From contig SVAZ01000003.1 in the NCBI GenBank assembly GCA_015059145.1, positions 12,992 to 76,991 on the forward strand: DNA of 64,000 nt. The letters run 5' to 3'. Shown one piece after another: positions 7,877 to 15,521 of this stretch (positions are counted from its first letter, which is position 1; each line of letters opens with the position of its first letter). Source of the DNA: Erysipelotrichaceae bacterium (lineage in GTDB: Bacteria > Bacillota_I > Bacilli_A > Acholeplasmatales > Anaeroplasmataceae). The notes below the pieces were generated by a model. That model was given only the letters and a program-made list of their open reading frames with translations. It was not told where the DNA came from and did not search any database. A program made the translations under genes and the position numbers.

Positions 7877-9028
7877 CTATAATTTGATTAGCTCATCTAC
7901 TAATCCTATAATGTCTATTATATTTTTTTCCTTAATAGATGATTTTATACTAACGTTTTTATCTAGAAAAATAATTTTATTTTTTGCAAATAAGTCCATA
8001 ATTATTTTATTTGACATTGGAGCCCAGCTCCCATTTTCAATTAAACCAATAATTTTATCTTTAAAATTTCTATGTATCAAGTGATGAATAAAATTATACA
8101 TATGTGGAAACAAATGTGCATTATATGTTGTTGTGGCTATTATTAGTTTTTTATATTTGAATGCCTTTGCGATAGCGTAGCTAACATCAGTCTTTTGTAA
8201 ATTTATTATTTCATAATTAACATTGTATTTATTAATTTCCTTATCTAATATCTCTACTGCTTTTCTAGTGTTTCCGTATACTGATGTATATGCAACTAAT
8301 ATCCCATCATCCTCAGATATATAATTAGCCCATTTATTATATGTATCTATGTAATATTGAATATTATTTTTTAAAACAGGCCCATGTAAAGAGCATATAA
8401 TTTTAACATCAAGGTCTGATAGCTTTTTTAATAAATTAGCAACCTGTAATCCATATTTACCTACGATTCCAAAATAATATCTTCTAGCCTCATCAATCCA
8501 ATTGCTTTCATCACTAGCTGTTCCAAATTTACCAAAGGCATCTGCTGAAAATAAAACATTGTCTATAATATCATGGCTAATAAAAACCTCAGGCCAATGC
8601 ACCATTGGTGCAGAGAAAAACCTTAGCTTATGCTTACCTAAAGAAATAATATCATCATCTTCAATCACTATTCTATTTTCTATATAATCATGATCAAAAT
8701 AATTTTTCATCATATCAAATGATTTTGAAGATGATATGATAATTATATTAGGAAATTCCTTAATAAGCTCTACTATACTTCCAGAATGATCTGGTTCCAT
8801 ATGCTGAACCACTAAATAATATGGAGTTTTATCCTTCAAAGCGCTTTTTATTTTATTTATCCATTCCTGAGCAAATTCAAAATCTACAGAATCCATAATA
8901 GTTATTTTCTCATCCATTATTAAATATGAATTATATTTCATTCCATCACTAACTGGAAACTGTCCTTCAAAAAATCTAATTTTTTTATCATCTATTCCTA
9001 CATATTTTATATCATTAGTAATATCCAC
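7877..9028 (-). CDS. fprA: Flavodiiron protein (rubredoxin:oxygen oxidoreductase)
   Basis: 383 residues; reduces oxygen to water (some members reduce NO) in the anaerobe cytoplasm. The N-terminal metallo-beta-lactamase domain has the diiron ligands His76, Glu78, Asp80 and His81 in HMEPDHSGS, His144 in MVHWPE, Asp163 in SADAFG, and His215 in LHGPV. The C-terminal flavodoxin domain starts about 245 with the FMN loop [11 protein letters not shown]. Start is GTG 9028 with GGAGG seven bases upstream. Rubredoxin is next in the operon. Peroxiredoxin and reductase remnants lie just upstream, so this was once a larger oxidative-stress locus. Confidence 0.95.
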   Translation of the reverse strand: MDITNDIKYVGIDDKKIRFFEGQFPVSDGMKYNSYLIMDEKITIMDSVDFEFAQEWINKIKSALKDKTPYYLVVQHMEPDHSGSIVELIKEFPNIIIISSSKSFDMMKNYFDHDYIENRIVIEDDDIISLGKHKLRFFSAPMVHWPEVFISHDIIDNVLFSADAFGKFGTASDESNWIDEARRYYFGIVGKYGLQVANLLKKLSDLDVKIICSLHGPVLKNNIQYYIDTYNKWANYISEDDGILVAYTSVYGNTRKAVEILDKEINKYNVNYEIINLQKTDVSYAIAKAFKYKKLIIATTTYNAHLFPHMYNFIHHLIHRNFKDKIIGLIENGSWAPMSNKIIMDLFAKNKIIFLDKNVSIKSSIKEKNIIDIIGLVDELIKL

Positions 9029-9048
9029 AATTATTCCTCCAAAGCTAA

Positions 9049-9144
9049 TTATCGTTTAATACTCTTATTTGTTAAATCTCCATATATAGGTGTTGCAAGA
9101 CCAAAGCCTCCACCTATAATAACAACATCATAGATTTTATCCAT
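9049..9144 (-). pseudogene. Remnant of thioredoxin-reductase-like flavoprotein
   Basis: A 31-codon frame MDKIYDVVIIGGGFGLATPIYG... has the first beta strand and the GGG(x)G dinucleotide-binding turn of the TrxB/AhpF family (typical IIGGGPAGL), with internal losses. It then runs into a stop. A real reductase is over 300 residues. Its ATG overlaps the stop codon of the broken ahpC, the arrangement expected for an ahpC-reductase operon. Confidence 0.7.
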
Positions 9145-9696
9145 TATAATTGTCCTACTAAATCTAAGCTAGGCTTAAGTGTTTCTGCACCTGGCTTCCA
9201 ATTTGCAGGACAAACCTGATCACCATGTTGATGTACACCTGTACCTTACGTAATAATTCCTCAGCATTACGTCCTACATTTCCAGCTGCGACCTCATAGC
9301 CTACAATTTTTCCCTTAGGATTAATAATAAATGTCCCTCTTTCAGCAATCCCATCCTCTTCAATTAAAACCTCAAAATCCTTTGAAATTGAATGAGTAGG
9401 ATCTGCAAGCATTGGATAATTAATCTTTTTAATTCTATCAGATGCATCATGCCATGCCTTATGAACAAAATGAGTATCAGTTGACACAGAATAAATCTAA
9501 CATCCAATTTCCTTAAACTTCTCATACTTCTCTGCTAAATCCTCTAATTCTATTGGACAAACAAAAGTAAAATCAGCAGGATAAAAAAAGAATACACTCC
9601 ATTTACCTAAAATGTCATCCTTAGATACCATTTTAAATTCATTAGCATGGAATGCATATGCTTTAAATTATTGATTTCTTTATTAATCATTGACAT
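9144..9696 (-). pseudogene. ahpC: Broken peroxiredoxin gene (AhpC type)
   Basis: Pieces in two frames together spell a complete AhpC: start MSMINKEINN, FYPADFTFVCPIELEDLAE with the peroxidatic Cys, STDTHFVHKAWHDAS, YPMLADPTHSISKDFEVL, RGTFIINPKGKI, GRNAEELLRKVQ, then DQVCPANWKPG with the resolving Cys, ending DLVGQL. Three lesions are visible: a one-base deletion near 9665 (TTTAAAGCA context), an in-frame TAG near 9498 after KEIGC, and a frameshift near 9240 after LLRKVQVY. The middle stretch (9164-9487) still forms an open frame of about 107 codons, but it lacks the FVCP site. With three independent lesions and the adjacent reductase remnant, decay is more likely than sequencing error. Confidence 0.85.
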
Positions 9697-9780
9697 AGCT
9701 CCATTAAATAATTTGAGTTTTACTCAATATTAATATGAACTATTTTTTATAAATATATACCCAATCTTAAATTTATACAT

Positions 9781-10018
9781 AACAAAAAAACAAGCTCTTA
9801 CTTTAGCTTGTTTTATTACATATTAGAATATGGATTCATAAAATTAGGTGCTGTAAAGCCTTGATAAGGCATTTGTTGTTGTAAGCCTTCATTTGCTACA
9901 TTACCTTGATATTGATTAGGACTATATATCATTTGTTGGTTAATCATATTTTGATTAAACATTACAGGTTGTTGATATATAGGCTGACCTTGAACATATT
10001 CATCTATTAATACATTCT
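9781..10018. repeat. Left copy of a 238-bp direct repeat
   Basis: Matches 13091-13328 in the same orientation, at a constant offset of 3310. Only three mismatches fall in the coding part (about 203 bp); the remaining differences lie in the terminator loop and flank. The repeat comprises the 3' end and terminator of the coat-protein gene. Together the copies bound a 3.07-kb cassette. Confidence 0.95.
9816..10018 (-). pseudogene. Duplicated 3' fragment of the coat-protein gene
   Basis: Encodes the last 67 residues of the CotD-like protein (NVLIDEYVQGQPIYQQ... to NPYSNM) with a single conservative change, followed by the same terminator stem CAAGCT/AGCTTG. There is no start codon: the frame is cut at NVLID and preceded at once by an in-frame TAG. 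The cut lies three bases beyond the end of fic. It is a by-product of the duplication or insertion that created the cassette. Confidence 0.9.
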
Positions 10019-10021
10019 AAT

Positions 10022-11077
10022 CTACCATTTTGATATTAATTCATATAAAAAGGCATTCTTATATATTTTTTCTTTTCCTACTTTTTCTTCAATTAAGAAA
10101 CCAGCTTCTACTAGTTCATTCAAATATTTAGATGCTGTATTTCTTGATATATTTAAATTGGCTCTTAAATATTCATTCTTAGTATAGAAATCATAGAATA
10201 GATAGTTTATTAATTCCATAGAATGAATTTTAGGACATTTTTCTTTAATTAAAATGCTAGCTTTTTCCATTGAATTTTTAAAACTTTCAATAAAGTCAAT
10301 TGTAAATTGGCTCATTTCTTCTACACCCTTAATCATATATAATAAATAGTCTTTGATATATTTATCGTCAAGTCTCATATTATATAAACATTCATAATAT
10401 GTAGATTTTGTTTGATTTATATATTTACTTAAATATAAAATAGGTAAGCTTATTTTATTCTCTAATACTAAATATAGTACATTTAATATTCTTCCTGTTC
10501 TACCATTTCCATCATGGAATGGATGGATAGATTCAAATTGATAATGAATCATAGCCATTTTAATTATAGGATCAATATTTTCTAATTCCGGATAATTAAT
10601 ATATCTTTCTAGATTACTTAAATAATCTCTAATTTCAGATTCACTTTGTGGTGGAGTATGTAATACTTCTTTTTTCTTAGTATTTAATATAACTGTTCCA
10701 GGTATTTTTCTTATACCACCAACATTAGGTTCAATTATAGAATGTATATCAACAATCATATTTGTAGAAATATATCCATTATTAATAAGATTGGAATAGC
10801 CAGATAAAATTGCCTGTCTATAGCCTACTACCTCTTTTGAATTTACATTGTTTGTTTTTAATGTAATTTCTTTAAAAATCTCATCAAATGTAGTAACAAT
10901 ATTTTCAATTTCACTTGACTCTTTTGCTTCACCTAAAGTTACTGCGTTTAAAATAATATGCGGATTCGGTAATAGTCTAATTAATCCGTTTAATTCACCT
11001 AATTTATTATTTGCTTTAGATAATGCTTTTAGAATATCAACATCATCATAATTATAGTTAATTGGTAACTTGTGCAT
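10022..11077 (-). CDS. Fic family protein with C-terminal winged helix
   Basis: 351 residues. The Fic core has the complete active site HPFHDGNGRTGR at 185-196 (His185 is the general base), so nucleotidyl (AMP) transfer to a protein hydroxyl is expected. An inhibitory motif of the class II type, SSEIEN with Glu58, precedes the core, so activity is normally restrained. The last 80 residues look like a winged helix (ANLNISRNTASKYLNELVEAGFLIEE), and the gene's promoter carries repeated ATATGCACAA boxes, which suggests self-repression. ATG 11077 is preferred over an upstream ATG because GAGGTGAT lies just before it and the promoter overlaps the longer form. Target protein unknown. Confidence 0.9.
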   Translation of the reverse strand: MHKLPINYNYDDVDILKALSKANNKLGELNGLIRLLPNPHIILNAVTLGEAKESSEIENIVTTFDEIFKEITLKTNNVNSKEVVGYRQAILSGYSNLINNGYISTNMIVDIHSIIEPNVGGIRKIPGTVILNTKKKEVLHTPPQSESEIRDYLSNLERYINYPELENIDPIIKMAMIHYQFESIHPFHDGNGRTGRILNVLYLVLENKISLPILYLSKYINQTKSTYYECLYNMRLDDKYIKDYLLYMIKGVEEMSQFTIDFIESFKNSMEKASILIKEKCPKIHSMELINYLFYDFYTKNEYLRANLNISRNTASKYLNELVEAGFLIEEKVGKEKIYKNAFLYELISKW

Positions 11078-11136
11078 ATTATCACCTCGTGCCCAAATTT
11101 TATCATTTTTTGTGCATATCGTCAATATGTGCACAA
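11070..11136 (-). promoter_or_regulatory. fic promoter with three ATATGCACAA boxes
   Basis: Minus-strand promoter TTGACG (11120-11125), 17 bases, TAAAAT (11097-11102). Box 1 is TTGTGCATAT at 11110-11119. Box 2 is its inverted partner ATATGTGCACAA at 11125-11136, so the two flank the -35 element. Box 3 is another exact TTGTGCATAT at 11070-11079 that overlaps the start codon. The layout is typical of autorepression. Confidence 0.6.
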
Positions 11137-11161
11137 AATAAAGTTATTCTATTAATATACA

Positions 11162-11204
11162 ATTTACTACAAAAAGGGAATGAAACTCCCTTTTTGTAGT
11201 AAAT
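11162..11204. repeat. Perfect 18-bp inverted repeat
   Basis: Arms 11162-11179 and 11187-11204 (ATTTACTACAAAAAGGGA and its exact complement) with a 7-base loop. It lies between fic and the ADP-ribosylglycohydrolase gene and could act as a terminator or RNA-stabilising stem, although no clean U-run follows on either side. Confidence 0.8.
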
Positions 11205-11276
11205 CATTTTCAAATTTTCGGGGCATTTCTCATTTAGGCTCCGTTTATTTGATTTTTGAAATTATAGTAATACCTC

Positions 11277-12062
11277 TTATATTCTATCTTGAAATTCAGA
11301 TAAAATGTTTTTCATACGTTGATCCAAATAATAAGTCATTGCTATTTCTTTAATTTCATCAGGAATTCCATAATATGCTTCAGCAATCCCACCTGTAATA
11401 GCAGCTATAGTATCACTATCTCCACCTATTGATACAGCATTTCTAATGGCATCTTCAAAGCTTTCTGATTCTAAAAATGCTTCTATTGCTTGAGGTACAC
11501 TTTCTTGACAGGTTTCATTAAATTTATATGTATCTCTTATTTCATCCAAGGTGAAATTTAATGGGTAATAATTTGCTTGAATATATTCTCTTATTTTATT
11601 TATGCTATAGCCTGTCCTAGCAAGATATATAGCAACCGCAGTAGCTTCTGCACCTTTAATTCCCTCAGGATGATTATGGGTTACTTCGGTTACTTTTCTT
11701 GATAAAAGTTTTGCTTCTTCTAATGATTTAGCTAGAAAACCACAGGCACTTACTCTCATAGCTGCGCCATTACCATAACTGTTGTAAGGTTGAGGATTAT
11801 CAGAACTTAACCAAGCATTAAACATTCCACCATAATCATGATTCCAATATTTTTTACCATAATATCTCATATAATAAATTGCTTTTTCGCTTAAATCACT
11901 TTTATCAGCTTTGCAAGTTAATAAGGCCTTAGCAATTGCAATAGTCATAATAGTGTCATCTGTTATATGACTATTTTCTGTAAAAAATATAAAATTTTTA
12001 GATTTAAAATTATTCCATTCAAATCTAGATCCTACAATATCTCCTATAATTGCTCCTAACAT
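11277..12062 (-). CDS. ADP-ribosylglycohydrolase family protein
   Basis: 261 residues of the DraG/ARH fold, which removes ADP-ribose from proteins or nucleic acid, or hydrolyses related compounds, with two magnesium ions. Metal-binding motifs are present at both ends: GAIIGD...DDTIMT (Asp35-Asp36) near the N-terminus and SIGGDSDTIAAITGGIAEAYYG near the C-terminus. It overlaps the upstream small gene by seven bases, so the two are translationally coupled. Presence in one cassette with a Fic protein and a RelB-like fusion suggests a role in reversing a modification, but the partner transferase is not identified here. Confidence 0.88.
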   Translation of the reverse strand: MLGAIIGDIVGSRFEWNNFKSKNFIFFTENSHITDDTIMTIAIAKALLTCKADKSDLSEKAIYYMRYYGKKYWNHDYGGMFNAWLSSDNPQPYNSYGNGAAMRVSACGFLAKSLEEAKLLSRKVTEVTHNHPEGIKGAEATAVAIYLARTGYSINKIREYIQANYYPLNFTLDEIRDTYKFNETCQESVPQAIEAFLESESFEDAIRNAVSIGGDSDTIAAITGGIAEAYYGIPDEIKEIAMTYYLDQRMKNILSEFQDRI

Positions 12063-12379
12063 TTTCCAATCCCTTGTTTTAATTTTAACAAAAAATTCTC
12101 AATTTTCTCTAAATATTGTGCTGTCGTCATAAAATATTCATTATATCTTTTTAATGCATTAATAATTGTTCTATCACTTTTACTACCAAACTCTTGTTCT
12201 TCTCCTCCAACATCATAGCGAACACAAAGCAAATCAATTTTATCACCCAATTGTTCCCAAGACCATATTTTTTCCCTTTTCATTACTCTTTTTATAGAAT
12301 AAATATAACTTTCTCTTGTACTTTCACTATAGTTATATTTCTTTAAATAATCATAGTAATCACTTTCAAAATCAATCAT
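12056..12379 (-). CDS. Small protein resembling an integrase core-binding (SAM-like) domain
   Basis: 107 residues from ATG 12379, which has AGGTGG about five bases upstream. The first half (YLKKYNYSESTRESYIYSIKRV) has the helical look of the N-terminal SAM-like core-binding domain of tyrosine recombinases. There is no catalytic domain and no truncated remainder downstream, because the next gene overlaps the stop codon. It may be a DNA-binding accessory of the cassette. I do not recognise a named family and the resemblance is weak. Confidence 0.6.
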   Translation of the reverse strand: MIDFESDYYDYLKKYNYSESTRESYIYSIKRVMKREKIWSWEQLGDKIDLLCVRYDVGGEEQEFGSKSDRTIINALKRYNEYFMTTAQYLEKIENFLLKLKQGIGKC

Positions 12380-12405
12380 ACCTTCCACCTCATTTACAAT
12401 GATTT

Positions 12406-12972
12406 TTAATAATCAATAGTATTCTTTAAATATTTTGAGAATTTCATTCCACTTCTATTATCTTCAAAAGAAGGATCATTATATCTAATTTGTAAATCAA
12501 TTAATTCAGGCTGATCACTTCTTGTAATAAGTTGTGATTTAGAAAACGAACAGGCAGGAATGAAAAATAGATATAACTTTTTATTTATAGTATCATTTAA
12601 TATTAAACTAGTATCTACATCTAATACATAAAGAGGTGGATTAGCCCAATAATTAGCCACAGTACGGTTTTTTGAAGAAAATATAACCTTACCCTTAACC
12701 TCAATACCTTCATTAATAAACAATCTAACAGCTCTAGATTTTGTCATTTTATCATATTCAATGTTGTTAGCATTTAAGATACCATGATAATCATTTGATA
12801 CTTGAATATTAGATTCTGTAGTTTTTGGAAAAAGAAATGAAATATTTCTATCTCTAATTATACGTTTTAAAAGGACCTTATAAACCATTTCACAATCCAT
12901 TCCAAAATCATTTAATATAGAACTTGCTTCCTCTAAAACTTCATCTTCAACGTTTATATTTATTTGTTTCAT
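12406..12972 (-). CDS. RelB/DinJ-like N-terminal domain fused to an unknown domain
   Basis: 188 residues. The first 50 (MKQININVEDEVLEEASSIL then FGMDCEMVYKVLLKRIIRDR) match the ribbon-helix-helix pattern of RelB/DinJ antitoxins. Antitoxins of that type are about 90 residues, so the remaining 130 residues are an added domain; it includes IEVKGKVIFSSKNRTVANYW and a strand-rich end. I do not recognise it. No RelE/YafQ-type toxin follows; instead the next genes are the SAM-like protein and the ADP-ribosylglycohydrolase. It heads the operon behind a good promoter and AGGAGG, which fits a self-regulating DNA-binding protein. Confidence 0.65.
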   Translation of the reverse strand: MKQININVEDEVLEEASSILNDFGMDCEMVYKVLLKRIIRDRNISFLFPKTTESNIQVSNDYHGILNANNIEYDKMTKSRAVRLFINEGIEVKGKVIFSSKNRTVANYWANPPLYVLDVDTSLILNDTINKKLYLFFIPACSFSKSQLITRSDQPELIDLQIRYNDPSFEDNRSGMKFSKYLKNTIDY

Positions 12973-12997
12973 ATTTTAAACCTCCTCTTATAATTTA

Positions 12998-13026
12998 ACT
13001 ATACAATATAATTACAACATTATCAA
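12998..13026 (-). promoter_or_regulatory. Promoter of the cassette operon
   Basis: Minus strand TTGATA (13021-13026), 17-base spacer, TATAGT (12998-13003), 26 bases before the ATG at 12972. Confidence 0.6.
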
Positions 13027-13090
13027 TGTTTTTATGTATGTTTTTATGTTTTTGCAAAAACTTTAAAGATTTTGACATGTTTTCCCATTT

Positions 13091-13328
13091 AAACAAAAAA
13101 CAAGCTATCAATTTAGCTTGTTTTATTACATATTAGAATATGGATTCATAAAATTAGGTGCGGTAAAGCCTTGATAAGGCATTTGTTGTTGTAAGCCTTC
13201 ATTTGCTACATTACCTTGATATTGATTAGGACTATATACCATTTGTTGGTTAATCATATTTTGATTAAACATTACAGGTTGTTGGTATATAGGCTGACCT
13301 TGAACATATTCATCTATTAATACATTCT
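13091..13328. repeat. Right copy of the 238-bp direct repeat
   Basis: Same sequence as 9781-10018 with about eight differences in all, mostly in the terminator loop. This copy is the native 3' end of the intact coat-protein gene. Confidence 0.95.
13092..13121 (-). terminator. Terminator of the coat-protein gene
   Basis: ACAAGCTA / TAGCTTGT stem with a T-rich tail on the minus strand, directly after the stop codon. The stem is conserved in the left repeat copy (9782-9811), although the loop differs. Confidence 0.8.
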
Positions 13329-13542
13329 CACTAGATTGAGAATATACTGGTATATTAATATGCTTTTTAATACAATTATTAACTATATGAGTATGATAAT
13401 TAGTATAATGAGGCACCTCTTGAACATTACATGTTTGAACTACTTGATTACATTGTGTAGATGTGGGTATAGCTGTAGGACAGCTATCCTTACATCCACA
13501 TGACGATCCAGATGGATTCATCATTTGACCTTGATAATACAT
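13126..13542 (-). CDS. CotD-like spore coat protein
   Basis: 138 residues, rich in Gln, Asn, Tyr, Pro, Met and His. Residues 14-40 hold several Cys (SSCGCKDSC...CNQVVQTC). The central segment HYTNYHTHIVNNCIKKHINIP resembles the His-rich core of inner spore coat protein D, and the C-terminal half is a low-complexity QQP/NQ tail. Small proteins of this composition are typical of spore coats, and the germination operon at 47-50 kb shows that the organism makes spores. Start ATG has AGGAGG seven bases upstream, and that site lies in a 13-bp hairpin. Assignment to CotD is by composition and motif look, not by alignment. Confidence 0.65.
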   Translation of the reverse strand: MYYQGQMMNPSGSSCGCKDSCPTAIPTSTQCNQVVQTCNVQEVPHYTNYHTHIVNNCIKKHINIPVYSQSSENVLIDEYVQGQPIYQQPVMFNQNMINQQMVYSPNQYQGNVANEGLQQQMPYQGFTAPNFMNPYSNM

Positions 13543-13584
13543 TATTTAACCTCCTCACAATTAATATATGAAGGAGGTTAAATA
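13543..13584 (-). promoter_or_regulatory. Hairpin sequestering the coat-gene ribosome site
   Basis: Perfect 13-bp inverted repeat TATTTAACCTCCT (13543-13555) and AGGAGGTTAAATA (13572-13584) with a 16-base loop. In the minus-strand mRNA the Shine-Dalgarno AGGAGG pairs with an upstream CCTCCT, so translation should be weak unless the hairpin is opened. Confidence 0.6.
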
Positions 13585-13976
13585 TGATTTAGGCATAATA
13601 GTAAAATAAAGCACATAATATAATTAATATCTTATATACCATATAGTATAGAATTGATAATACATTACCTTACATTTTTTAGACATAATAAAAGCCTATA
13701 TATGCACTAATCTCAGTGCTATTATATAGGCTCCAATGTTTTATATAATATATTTATGAAGTGGCAAATTAACAGAAATTGCGTTTATCAATCGGTGCTA
13801 AATTAACAATGCATAACTAAGCTATAGATAAAGCCTTTGCCTTGCTAATATATATTAGAACACACTTTGTTCGCATTTTTCAATTTTTTTGATTTTTTGT
13901 AAAACTTTTTTTCTTTATTACTTCAGTAATAAAAAAATTTTAGTGTTCCTTGAAAATATAATTAAAAAACTATTTT
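13585..13976. other. Intergenic region with one strong hairpin
   Basis: About 390 bases without a convincing gene. A hairpin at 13693-13732 (AGCCTATATATGCAC against GTGCTATTATATAGGCT, two-base bulge) is followed on the minus strand by TTTTATTATG and may end transcription of the restriction operon. A second AT-rich stem is centred near 13920. I see nothing else. Confidence 0.5.
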
Positions 13977-14117
13977 CTAACAGACAGTGGAATTCACATT
14001 ATATGGTGCTAAATAGGCATCAAATTTATCAAAAACATCGAAAAATTTAAGCCTTATATTTTTTATATCTTTCTCAAAAATTTGTGTGCCATCTTTTAAT
14101 TCAATATAATTCTCCAT
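13977..14117 (-). CDS. Possible 46-residue small protein
   Basis: The frame MENYIELKDGTQIFEKDIKN... ends NVNSTVC. Its composition looks coding, with few rare or low-complexity stretches. No Shine-Dalgarno is visible before the ATG, so it may instead be a remnant or the 3' tail of an older gene beside the restriction operon. Not assigned to any family. Confidence 0.3.
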   Translation of the reverse strand: MENYIELKDGTQIFEKDIKNIRLKFFDVFDKFDAYLAPYNVNSTVC

Positions 14118-14232
14118 ATTATCATTTATTTTTTATTGCATATGAGCAAAGCCATTTCTTAATCTTCTAATATCTTTATACAAGTGAACTAATACAGTAG
14201 TACATTTACACTAAATATTACACAATCAAATA

Positions 14233-15519
14233 TCATTTAGTTATATTAAATAATTTTTCAAATTTCTCTAATGCTTCTTTTTCCTCATCATTTAATAAAT
14301 AATTATAAATTACTTTTTTCAAAAACTCTCTATCATCAACTAAATCTAAGCTATGCATTTTTCTATGACAATTAGGACAAAGTGCAACCGTATTAAAAAT
14401 GGCATCAGGTCCATTCGAAGCTAAAGTTACTAAATGATGGGTTTCTAAATATGGTACACCATATTTATCATCAAATGGAGCTTTATTTCCACATAAATCA
14501 CAAATCCCATTTGCTCTAATTCTAGTATGAGAAGTAACATCAGAAGATCTCTTTCTTCTTTTTACATACACATATGTTGAATTTTCAACTGTATCATTTA
14601 ATAGATTATTTTTATTAATATTTTTATTTTTAATCTTATCGGCAACATCTGAATTAAATTCATCGTCCACCTCATTAATATCCACTATTTTTTCCTGATC
14701 AAGGGGAAAATTGTCACAAATTATTGAATCATCATCGCATATGTCAATCTCACCAATAATGGCTTCAATTTCAGAACTATTTTTAAACATAACCTTAAAA
14801 TTGAGATTAATCGTATCTAATAATGAAAAAGCATCAGTTGTCAACTTATAACAACGCATATTATCAAATGTTCCATTATCTTCAATCAAATTTAAGGTTT
14901 TAAGTACTGTCAAAATACGATAATTAGCATTAGGTGTATATGAATCACTATCTATAGTTCTATTTCTTCCATGAAAACCATATATATCATTAACCATTTT
15001 GCAATACTTGTTTCTATCATCTATATTTGGAACTGCTCTTCTAAAATCATCAATACTTTCAGGAAAGGAAATTATATTACCAGTCAAATAACCTTCTCTC
15101 AAAGTACAAATTAATGTATTAAATAACATACAATAATTGGAAATGTTGTCACATTTTCTTATAAAATCTAAAAAATAGTTTTTACTCAACATATTACTAT
15201 TAGCTAGATTAACAAATTCTTCCGTCAGAACATAAGAGTTTTTACAAATTATTATTAGTAATCCTAATTCTCTCATGACTCGAATATTTGTATTTGTAGT
15301 ATCATTTAATTCCCTAGCATTCAAACAATTTAAAATATCATTAGCAGTTAAATTAACATTATTATTTAAAAGATAATAATTTCTAAATTTATCAATAGTA
15401 GAAAATATATCTCTAGTTATACTTTTACAAGGTCTATATTTATCATTTTCTAAAAGGACACTTCTATACTTAATATAAGCATTTTCTATATAAGAATATC
15501 TATTTTTATATGGTTGCAT
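14233..15519 (-). CDS. HNH restriction endonuclease
   Basis: 428 residues. The C-terminal 85 residues form an HNH nuclease of the McrA type: GICDLCGNK (first Cys pair), ETHHLV with the HH catalytic pair, NTVALCPNCHRKMH with the second Cys pair and final His. The N-terminal 300 residues are helical and unassigned, probably target recognition and dimerisation; an acidic stretch (about 250-300) links the two parts. The gene follows the second methyltransferase after two bases and is last in the operon, so it is the likely nuclease of this restriction-modification system. Start ATG has AGGAGA nine bases upstream. Confidence 0.85.
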   Translation of the reverse strand: MQPYKNRYSYIENAYIKYRSVLLENDKYRPCKSITRDIFSTIDKFRNYYLLNNNVNLTANDILNCLNARELNDTTNTNIRVMRELGLLIIICKNSYVLTEEFVNLANSNMLSKNYFLDFIRKCDNISNYCMLFNTLICTLREGYLTGNIISFPESIDDFRRAVPNIDDRNKYCKMVNDIYGFHGRNRTIDSDSYTPNANYRILTVLKTLNLIEDNGTFDNMRCYKLTTDAFSLLDTINLNFKVMFKNSSEIEAIIGEIDICDDDSIICDNFPLDQEKIVDINEVDDEFNSDVADKIKNKNINKNNLLNDTVENSTYVYVKRRKRSSDVTSHTRIRANGICDLCGNKAPFDDKYGVPYLETHHLVTLASNGPDAIFNTVALCPNCHRKMHSLDLVDDREFLKKVIYNYLLNDEEKEALEKFEKLFNITK

Positions 15520-15521
15520 TT

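Noticed and set aside
9164-9487. Functional short peroxiredoxin of 107 residues
   Set aside because: The frame lacks the peroxidatic FVCP region and its C-terminus is out of frame; upstream pieces show that the gene is broken.
12056-12379. Tyrosine recombinase that moved the cassette
   Set aside because: Only a core-binding-like part of about 100 residues is present and no catalytic R-H-R-Y domain follows, so it cannot catalyse integration.
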